Shown here: positions 1-4,945 of the stretch, piece by piece | How the letters are laid out: each line of letters starts with the position of its first letter | How positions within the stretch are numbered: the first letter of the stretch is position 1 | DNA from: Candidatus Nanopelagicaceae bacterium | GTDB lineage: Bacteria; Actinomycetota; Actinomycetes; Nanopelagicales; Nanopelagicaceae | Reading direction: 5' to 3' | DNA length: 7,127 nt | Assembly (NCBI GenBank): GCA_947488635.1 | Contig: CANLAY010000045.1 | Span: 1 to 7,127 of the forward strand | Translations under genes and position numbers: made by a program | Notes under the pieces: generated by a model | What the model saw: only the letters and a program-made list of their open reading frames with translations | What the model was told of the DNA's origin: nothing | Database searches by the model: none

Positions 1-538
1 AACTTTCGACTTGGGTGATGAATTCGACGCCGATATTTGGAAGCGCTGCAATTGAATCAGCTAATTTAGAAACATCAATGAAGGGCAATGTGCGCCCGGC
101 CATTACTTGTTCGGCCGCAACTCTAGAACTATCGAAATCAGGCAATGCATTTCCTTCGGGTGGACAGCAAGAAATGTCTTCGCAAATAACCGAACGCCAG
201 CGGTTGCCAATTACTTCAATTGATTCCCGGACCGCAATTGTGTTCTTCGATAACGAATTGGCCATATAGCCCAGAACTTCCGCGCCAGTTTCATAGAGCT
301 CAGGCTTTTCACTTGGTAAATAAGCCAACATAAGTGCCGCATCTGCCCCATCGAGTTTTAAGTGATGTGCCAATAAATCATAAGCATCAGTATTTTCATT
401 TTGTGGATAATCAACGCGCATAGCCATCGAAACCAGGTCACCCTTGATGGCCACTAAAACCAGCGAATCACTTGGGTGATAGCCGATTAGAAATGGAATT
501 GCAGCTAATAAGTCATGCGGAGAAGTAAGTGTTGTCAT
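1..538 (-). CDS. DUF4192 domain protein, N-terminal 179 residues (partial, cut by window start)
   Basis: This frame reads open from an ATG at 536-538 to the window edge, giving 179 codons with no stop. The family is an actinobacterial protein of unknown function, usually about twice this length, so roughly the C-terminal half is missing here. What I see: an N-terminal stretch at residues 10-31 with the family pattern LLAAIPFLIGYHPSDSLV, a Trp-containing segment around W114, a CCPPEG motif at residues 124-129, and an SRVAAEQVMAGR helix at residues 138-149. No signal peptide or membrane segment is visible, so it is probably cytoplasmic. A weak Shine-Dalgarno AGG lies 9 nt before the ATG. The upstream same-strand gene (PKD-like protein) ends 61 bp away. 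Family assignment rests on recognised motifs; the biochemical role is unknown and I propose none. Confidence 0.85.
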   Translation of the reverse strand, partial: MTTLTSPHDLLAAIPFLIGYHPSDSLVLVAIKGDLVSMAMRVDYPQNENTDAYDLLAHHLKLDGADAALMLAYLPSEKPELYETGAEVLGYMANSLSKNTIAVRESIEVIGNRWRSVICEDISCCPPEGNALPDFDSSRVAAEQVMAGRTLPFIDVSKLADSIAALPNIGVEFITQVES

Positions 539-577
539 GCCTGTGAACCTAAATTAACTGACCGACTGATTTCTGGA

Positions 578-597
578 ATCCACTAAATGCTGTGGAT
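578..597 (-). terminator. Small hairpin after the PKD-like gene, possible weak terminator
   Basis: ATCCAC at 578-583 and GTGGAT at 592-597 form a perfect 6-bp inverted repeat around an 8-nt loop. It starts 2 bp beyond the stop codon of the 600-1325 gene, reading on the minus strand. No T-run follows, so it is not a canonical intrinsic terminator. It could be a processing hairpin or chance. Confidence 0.25.
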
Positions 598-599
598 GA

Positions 600-1325
600 C
601 TAAAACATGAAGCGAGTTGGCGCAATAACCACTGTTACCACGGCAAAAACTGTGGTCTTGATCGTGCCAGTTATTGCTCGGGTGGTGCCATTGTGGGTCC
701 AGTTACCGTTCCAGCTCTGCACCAAAATAATTGGATAGCTGCCCGGGTTCTTGTAGGTATGTTTGATTTTGCCATACGGATACGGGCCACCAGGATCAGT
801 CGTACTTAAGAAAGTCCCGTCGCCAAAACTCCAGACAAAACCAGGGCGCAACAACACATCTACTACTTCGCCCACCACTGTCACACGAGTTGCAAACTGA
901 GTTGGCAGATCACTCCAGAAATAGATTGGCACATTTACTAGTGGTTCGGCTTCAGGTTGATAAGCAATTCCCCCGGTTGGTAATAATTTTATTAAGCGAT
1001 CGTTTAATGAAACTGATGCTTCCGCTTTTGGTTTAAGAGTTGGCTTGATGCGTGGTTTATAAGTTTGCTTAGGTGTTGGCTTAGGTTTAGGTGTCGCTGT
1101 TGGGCGCGGAATTAACTCTGGAAAAATCGGCTTCACAACTTTTGGCTTAGGTGGCTTAACAGTGCGCGGCTTGGCCTTCGGGCCACTGCCTTTCTTGCCT
1201 TCAATGATTATCTGGCCATCTTGGGTGTAAACATCGATGCAGGCGGCATCGACGCAATCAGCAGCGCTAGCTGCGTTCAAAGGCGCTAGCAGGGATAGAA
1301 GTAAGCAGATCAGTAGTTTTCGCAT
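600..1325 (-). CDS. Secreted PKD-like domain protein with Pro/Lys-rich linker
   Basis: A 241-residue exported protein. Residues 1-22 are a Sec signal peptide (MRK, then a Leu-rich core, ending NAASA-AD). The mature start carries two cysteines (C24, C29). Residues about 49-100 form a low-complexity linker rich in Pro, Lys and Thr, a pattern typical of wall-spanning spacers. Residues about 133-235 form a PKD-like beta-sandwich: WSFGDG at 165-170, TTDPGGPYPYG at 175-185, HTY at 189-191 and PGSY at 194-197, the usual order of PKD signature elements. There is no LPXTG motif and no C-terminal membrane helix, so it is either released or held non-covalently. The ATG at 1325 is chosen because it places the signal peptide directly at the N-terminus; no clear ribosome binding site precedes it. 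It is divergent from the Nudix gene. PKD-like domains usually mediate protein or carbohydrate contacts; the partner here is unknown. Confidence 0.85.
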   Translation of the reverse strand: MRKLLICLLLSLLAPLNAASAADCVDAACIDVYTQDGQIIIEGKKGSGPKAKPRTVKPPKPKVVKPIFPELIPRPTATPKPKPTPKQTYKPRIKPTLKPKAEASVSLNDRLIKLLPTGGIAYQPEAEPLVNVPIYFWSDLPTQFATRVTVVGEVVDVLLRPGFVWSFGDGTFLSTTDPGGPYPYGKIKHTYKNPGSYPIILVQSWNGNWTHNGTTRAITGTIKTTVFAVVTVVIAPTRFMF

Positions 1326-1329
1326 CTGC

Positions 1330-1371
1330 GCAGGCTAGATTCGATTATCGGCCTAGTTCAGCGCAGCCTGC
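1330..1371. promoter_or_regulatory. Divergent intergenic region with 7-bp inverted repeat
   Basis: The 77-bp gap between two divergent genes (1326-1402) must hold both promoters. GCAGGCT (1330-1336) and AGCCTGC (1365-1371) are perfect inverted copies separated by 28 nt. On the minus strand a GATAAT-like -10 (1344-1349) lies between them, with a poor TTGCAG -35 (1368-1373) at 18-nt spacing. The repeat could be an operator flanking this promoter or chance; the evidence is motif inspection only. Confidence 0.25.
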
Positions 1372-1402
1372 AAAAGTGTGGATGATGTGAGAGCCTAGAA
1401 CT

Positions 1403-1870
1403 GTGGCATTACGCGATGGCGATGGTTGGGTCGAATGTGACTGCGGTAATCGCCATTGGGGAAAACACGGGGCAGCTGGCCTGCTACTAATTCGCGATCA
1501 ACACCTGCTGCTGCAACATCGTGCGCCATGGGTGCATAACGGTGACACCTGGGGAATTCCGGGCGGTGCCCGTGATTCACACGAGACCATTATCCAAGCA
1601 GCTGTGCGCGAAGCAGTTGAAGAGACTGGCATTGATCCAGCGTTCGTTCAACCGCTATCTACTTTTTCTGACCTGCATGGAAACTGGCGCTATGACACCG
1701 TGCTGGCAACTGCTAATTCAGAATTAGTGGCACGAGAGTTAAATGATGAGTCTCATGAAGTGCGTTGGGTGCATTGGCAAGAAGTTACCCAATTAGATCT
1801 ACATCCCAGTTTTGCGAAAACTTGGCCGCAGGTTTTAGAAATCCTTAATGATTTGATCACACCAGCTTAA
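1403..1870 (+). CDS. Nudix hydrolase (MutT-like NUDIX family)
   Basis: A 155-residue protein of the family that cleaves nucleoside-diphosphate-linked substrates with a divalent metal. A perfect Nudix box G-x5-E-x7-R-E-U-x-E-E-x-G-U runs from G55 to I77, including E61, R69, E70, E73 and E74, so catalytic metal binding looks intact. The N-terminus (DGDGWVECDCGNRHWGKHG, residues 5-23) is the pattern common in actinobacterial Nudix proteins, with C12, C14 and H18 as a possible metal site. The start is GTG at 1403: an in-frame stop lies 15 bp upstream and no earlier start exists between. No strong Shine-Dalgarno is seen, so a short or absent leader is possible. Its last 36 bp overlap the convergent 3' end of the hmuV-like gene. 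The substrate (for example a damaged nucleotide or ADP-ribose) cannot be told from sequence. Confidence 0.93.
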   Translation: MALRDGDGWVECDCGNRHWGKHGAAGLLLIRDQHLLLQHRAPWVHNGDTWGIPGGARDSHETIIQAAVREAVEETGIDPAFVQPLSTFSDLHGNWRYDTVLATANSELVARELNDESHEVRWVHWQEVTQLDLHPSFAKTWPQVLEILNDLITPA

Positions 1871-2443
1871 TTCTGATTCTGGCACATGTGCCACCAAGAC
1901 AATAGTTTTGCCCGCTTTTGCCTCTGTCTTAAGCAGTTCAATAATTCGTTCAGTACTCTCAACATCTTGGGCAGCAAGTGGCTCATCTAGTAGCAAGACT
2001 GGTGCATCAACTGCAATTGCTACAGCGATGGCAACCCGTTGTCTTTCACCCCCAGATAACTGGGTGACTTTACGATCTACTAAATCGTTGATTGCTAACT
2101 TGGCAATTGCGGCGCTCTCACTGCTAAGAGTTGAACCAGCAGAGCGCGCCATAGCTAAAACTTCCTGCACCGTGAAAGCTAGATTAAATGCTGGCTGTTG
2201 CAGAACCACGCTACGCAATTTGGCTAACTCAGCAATCTGGTAACTAGCTAAGTCTTTTTCACTTAACGAAATCACACCACTTGCTAACGGCAGATCGCCA
2301 GCAATGGCCGCGAGCAGCGTGCTCTTGCCACAACCATTTGGTCCGATAATTGCCGTGATGGTGCCGGCTTTAAATTCGCCGTTAAAATCCCTAATTACGG
2401 GGTTTGCACCGCGAACAACTGAGATTGAGCTAACTGAAATCAT
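1835..2443 (-). CDS. hmuV: Heme-type ABC transporter ATP-binding protein (HmuV-like), compact
   Basis: The ATPase subunit that powers import through the HmuU-like permease on the inner membrane face. In a 202-residue reading, Walker A is GPNGCGKST (34-42), the Q-loop glutamine is at 82-83, the ABC signature LSGGERQR is 129-136, Walker B LLLDEP ends with D153 and E154, the D-loop is at 158-160 and the H-loop histidine is H186. All catalytic elements are present. I prefer ATG at 2443 over the in-frame TTG at 2455: it forms an ATGA overlap with the permease stop and has GGAG at 2450-2453, 6 nt away. The protein ends only 16 residues after the H-loop, and the family is normally about 250-270 residues, so the C-terminal extension is missing. 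The last 36 bp overlap the Nudix gene. Substrate identity comes from the operon, not from this protein. Confidence 0.93.
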   Translation of the reverse strand: MISVSSISVVRGANPVIRDFNGEFKAGTITAIIGPNGCGKSTLLAAIAGDLPLASGVISLSEKDLASYQIAELAKLRSVVLQQPAFNLAFTVQEVLAMARSAGSTLSSESAAIAKLAINDLVDRKVTQLSGGERQRVAIAVAIAVDAPVLLLDEPLAAQDVESTERIIELLKTEAKAGKTIVLVAHVPESELSWCDQIIKDF

Positions 2444-3438
2444 GACTGGCTCCAACTGCTTTGGCGATTGCGCACCAGGATCGCCAAAATCGGAGCTCCG
2501 ATTAGTGCGGTAAATAGCCCCACATTTAACTCATTTGGCGCAGCGATGGTGCGAGCCAACGTATCGGCAACCAACAAGATAGTTGCCCCTAGCAGCGCAC
2601 TTTGCAAAATCAGCGGGCGATGTTTTGGACCACCAATTAAACGCGCAATATGTGGCGCAGCTAAGCCCAAGAAAGAAATCGTGCCTACTGTGCTAACGGC
2701 TGCTCCAATTAATATCGCCAAAGCAATCAGTGAAATCTGGCGCACTTTTCGTGGATCAATGCCAAGGTGTCTAGCAGTGGTGTCGCCTAATGAAAGTAGA
2801 TCTAAGTTAGGTGCGAGCCAGAGGGCAAGTGCGATTCCGATAATGGTAAATATCAGTAGCGGAATTAAGTCACTCGAATTAGTTAAGGCCAGGGAGCCAA
2901 AACTCCAAAACGAAATTGATCTGGCATCTGAACGCGAGATTGCAGTTGTTGCGAGCCCAACTACTGCTGAGATTGTGGCTGATAATGAAAGTCCGATAAT
3001 TACTAAATTAAGTGGCGACACATTTCGTTCCAGTGTGGCAAAGCGCAACGTCAGCAAGGTGGCAAGAAGTGCACCGATGGCGGCAATTGCCATCGCACCA
3101 ACTGAACCAATCACAACCACATTTGCCAGTACACCGATTACCACTGCAAGGGCAGCCCCTGCTGAAGTTCCCAAGATGGCCGGTTCAGCTAACGGGTTAT
3201 TGGTTGCACCCTGTGCCAGTGCGCCAGCAACGCCGAGGGCAGCGCCCACAATTAGCGCCGTAACAATGCGAGGGATGCGAATCTGCCAAAGAATTTGTGC
3301 GGCGCTGGTATCTGCGCCGGGATTAAGCAGAGCGGAAAATAAACCATCTATCTGGGTTGCGCCAACACTTAACGAAAGCACCACCATGACGAGTAGAAAA
3401 ACCAGGTTAATGGTCAGAAAAGCGCTGCGGCTACGCAT
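2440..3438 (-). CDS. hmuU: Heme/iron-siderophore ABC transporter permease, FecCD family (HmuU-like)
   Basis: A 332-residue integral membrane permease, expected to dimerise and carry substrate from the binding lipoprotein across the membrane. It has about ten hydrophobic segments, as in the BtuC/FecCD fold. Family motifs: RIPRIVTALIVGAALGVAG (54-72) running into QGATNNPLAEP (76-86), SFWSFGSL (176-183), FLGLAAPHIARLIGG (256-270, the cytoplasmic coupling region that contacts the ATPase), and NVGLFTALIGAP (305-316) near the C-terminus. The length is normal. The start ATG at 3436-3438 overlaps the last 8 bp of hmuT and has GGAG at 3448-3451, 9 nt upstream; its stop overlaps the hmuV start by 4 bp, so the three genes are translationally coupled. 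FecCD permeases also serve siderophores and cobalamin; heme is inferred from the HmuT-like partner. Confidence 0.94.
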   Translation of the reverse strand: MRSRSAFLTINLVFLLVMVVLSLSVGATQIDGLFSALLNPGADTSAAQILWQIRIPRIVTALIVGAALGVAGALAQGATNNPLAEPAILGTSAGAALAVVIGVLANVVVIGSVGAMAIAAIGALLATLLTLRFATLERNVSPLNLVIIGLSLSATISAVVGLATTAISRSDARSISFWSFGSLALTNSSDLIPLLIFTIIGIALALWLAPNLDLLSLGDTTARHLGIDPRKVRQISLIALAILIGAAVSTVGTISFLGLAAPHIARLIGGPKHRPLILQSALLGATILLVADTLARTIAAPNELNVGLFTALIGAPILAILVRNRQSSWSQS

Positions 3439-4378
3439 TACTAATCACTCCAAAAGCGGCGGCTAATTCATTAATCAGAGATGGGGTGCGAGGCCCAAAA
3501 CTCAAGAGCAGCGAGTCATCAACTGACACAACTTGGCGATTCTTTCCGGCTTGGGTCTGTGCAATACCTGGCAACTCAACTAGCCCGGATACTCCCCCAA
3601 CAGACTCAAGAGCGGCAATCATGACCAAGATCAAATCTGGATTTAACTGCGCCATAGTTTCAGCCGTAAGCGGGGTGAAAGGTTTAGCTAACTTTTGAGC
3701 GCCAACATCAATTGCTCCTGTTGCGTTAATTAAGTAATCAGCACCTGAGCCTTGCCCACCAACTAAGTAGATCGAACTCGTGCCACGTAGATAAAGAAAT
3801 GCGACTTTGAGTTTCTTTTCCGTAGAACTGAGACCAACTAGATTTCCATTGATTGATTCGGAGAGAATATTTCTTAACAGGGCTGCACTCTGCGGGGCTT
3901 TGATAGCGCTACCGATTTGTTCAACTTTAACTAGTAGATCTTTCATATTCCAGCTTTGCGAAATCTTAACTATTCGGATTCCGACACTCTCTAATTTAGT
4001 AAGTGCGCTACCTGGCCCAGTTGCATCATCAACAATTACTAACGTTGGCTGCAGGGCGATAATGGTTTCGGGAATCACCTGGTGACCTGAGGTAACTACT
4101 GGAACATCTTTTAATTCGGGTGTACTACTAGCAATATCGCGACCAACTAGATTTTCTCGATATCCCATGGCCGCAATTAATTCAGCCGCACCATTTGCTA
4201 GCGCCACAATTTTCACATCAGTTAATTTCTCAACAGGTGTAACTGAGACGCTAGTTACATCGCTTAGAGTAATTACAGTTTGTGGTTCGGATTTACTCTG
4301 AGCACATGCCGTGAGCAATAAAATCGGCATAAGTGTGAGCGCCATTACTTTTAAAATTGGCAGCCGACGCATTTTCAT
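3431..4378 (-). CDS. hmuT: Heme-binding ABC transporter lipoprotein (HmuT-like)
   Basis: A 315-residue substrate-binding lipoprotein, expected on the outer face of the membrane. Residues 1-25 are a lipoprotein signal (MKMRR, hydrophobic core, lipobox LTAC with C25 as the lipidated cysteine). The rest is a TroA/FecB-type two-lobe fold: KIVALANGAAELIAAMGY (56-73), LQPTLVIVDDATGPGSAL (109-126), FLYLRGTSSIYLVGGQGSGADY (within 194-215), NPDLILVM (246-253), ALESVGGVSGL (256-266) and LSFGPRTP (292-299). These segments match actinobacterial HmuT. H99 and Y196/R198 occupy positions like the axial His and the Tyr-x-Arg described for corynebacterial HmuT, with 97 residues between His and Tyr against about 99 there. 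E66 and E240 fit the Glu residues that dock onto the permease. ATG 4378 is first; a GGGAG sits 15 nt upstream, too far to be a good ribosome site. It heads the hmuTUV operon. Confidence 0.92.
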   Translation of the reverse strand: MKMRRLPILKVMALTLMPILLLTACAQSKSEPQTVITLSDVTSVSVTPVEKLTDVKIVALANGAAELIAAMGYRENLVGRDIASSTPELKDVPVVTSGHQVIPETIIALQPTLVIVDDATGPGSALTKLESVGIRIVKISQSWNMKDLLVKVEQIGSAIKAPQSAALLRNILSESINGNLVGLSSTEKKLKVAFLYLRGTSSIYLVGGQGSGADYLINATGAIDVGAQKLAKPFTPLTAETMAQLNPDLILVMIAALESVGGVSGLVELPGIAQTQAGKNRQVVSVDDSLLLSFGPRTPSLINELAAAFGVISNA

Positions 4379-4396
4379 ATTGTGTCAAAGATTCTC

Positions 4397-4421
4397 CCGA
4401 CAGATACGAAAGTTTTGTCGG
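4397..4421. promoter_or_regulatory. Inverted repeat in the hmuT / secreted-protein divergent promoter region
   Basis: CCGACA (4397-4402) and TGTCGG (4416-4421) form a perfect 6-bp inverted repeat with 13 nt between. It lies inside the 78-bp gap between the hmuT start (4378) and the preferred start at 4457, so a protein bound here could control both directions. The regulator is unknown. Confidence 0.35.
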
Positions 4422-4430
4422 CTAACCTTT
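4412..4430. promoter_or_regulatory. Partial DtxR/IdeR-like iron box (one good half-site)
   Basis: The right half CTAACCTTT (4422-4430) matches 7 of 9 bases of the consensus half CTAACCTAA, preceded by the central G. The left half (4412-4420) matches only 3 of 9, so the total is 11 of 19. Read on the minus strand, it precedes a possible TATCTG -10 (4401-4406) and would cover the -35 position of an hmuT promoter. Iron-dependent repression of heme uptake by DtxR/IdeR is known in Actinobacteria; its use here is inference from a weak match. Confidence 0.3.
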
Positions 4431-4456
4431 TACTGCGCAGGTACTACGGTTTGCAT

Positions 4457-4936
4457 GTGCATAAACCGCTTATTTTGAGCCTTCTTTTAGGCCTAGCGCT
4501 GCCACAAAATTCATATGCTGCCAGTAAGTTCACTATTGGTGAACAAGGTCAAACTCTTACCGCTTCAGCAACCATGGTTGCAAATAACGCAGTTGTCACC
4601 GTAACTGGAAAACGTTTTGATGAAAGCGTCGGACTTTATCTAGCTATTTGTGTCATTCCTAAAAAAGGTTTAGCCCCTACCCCATGTGGTGGTGGCGTTA
4701 ATAAGTCTGGCGTTGGCGAAGGTTCATTTTGGATTTCATCTAATCCACCGCCCTATGGAGTCGGTTTAGCGGATCCGTTTAAGCCAGGCGGCCGGTTCAG
4801 TTACAAAATACGAGTGAGTAAGAAAATTGGAAAGTTTGACTGCACAAAAGTTAAGTGCGCTGTAACTGTGCGAGCAGATCATTTAAGAAGTGAAGACCGA
4901 AGTTACGACCTTTATTTACCGATTACGTTCAAATAG
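4457..4936 (+). CDS. Secreted neocarzinostatin-like domain protein next to heme transporter
   Basis: A 159-residue exported protein. With GTG 4457 as start, residues 1-21 are a compact Sec signal peptide (MHKPLILSLLLGLALPQNSYA, likely cut after SYA). An in-frame GTG at 4382 would add 25 residues before the signal and start only 3 bp from the divergent hmuT start; TTG 4451 is another option. The mature domain resembles a neocarzinostatin-type beta-sandwich: VVTVTGKRFD (46-55), GLYLAIC (59-65), C77, WISSNPP (92-98), GLADPFKPGG (103-112), C129, C134, RADH (139-142) and DLYLPITF (151-158). Cysteine pairs C65/C77 and C129/C134 are likely disulfides; neocarzinostatin has two such pairs with the second also 5 apart. 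No anchor is seen. Similar secreted domains occur beside HtaA/HmuTUV genes in other Actinobacteria, so a surface or extracellular heme role is inferred, not shown. It is followed after 9 bp by its larger relative. Confidence 0.85.
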   Translation: MHKPLILSLLLGLALPQNSYAASKFTIGEQGQTLTASATMVANNAVVTVTGKRFDESVGLYLAICVIPKKGLAPTPCGGGVNKSGVGEGSFWISSNPPPYGVGLADPFKPGGRFSYKIRVSKKIGKFDCTKVKCAVTVRADHLRSEDRSYDLYLPITFK

Positions 4937-4939
4937 GAG
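4935..4939 (+). promoter_or_regulatory. Shine-Dalgarno of the 320-aa secreted protein gene
   Basis: AGGAG overlaps the stop codon of the preceding gene (TAG at 4934-4936) and sits 6 nt before the GTG at 4946. It settles that start and indicates coupled translation of the two secreted-protein genes. Confidence 0.8.
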
Positions 4940-4945
4940 ATCCAA

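Noticed and set aside
15..269. Plus-strand open frame inside the DUF4192 gene
   Set aside because: The minus strand carries the recognisable DUF4192 motifs over the same stretch; the plus frame shows no domain or ribosome site.
2444..2455. TTG at 2455 as start of the ATPase
   Set aside because: ATG at 2443 has GGAG at the right distance and forms a typical ATGA overlap with the permease stop. The four extra residues add nothing to the family alignment.
2468..3466. A long open frame on the plus strand opposite the permease gene
   Set aside because: It lies wholly antisense to a clear FecCD permease with all family motifs. Its own translation has no recognisable domain and is rich in residues expected from the reverse complement of hydrophobic codons.
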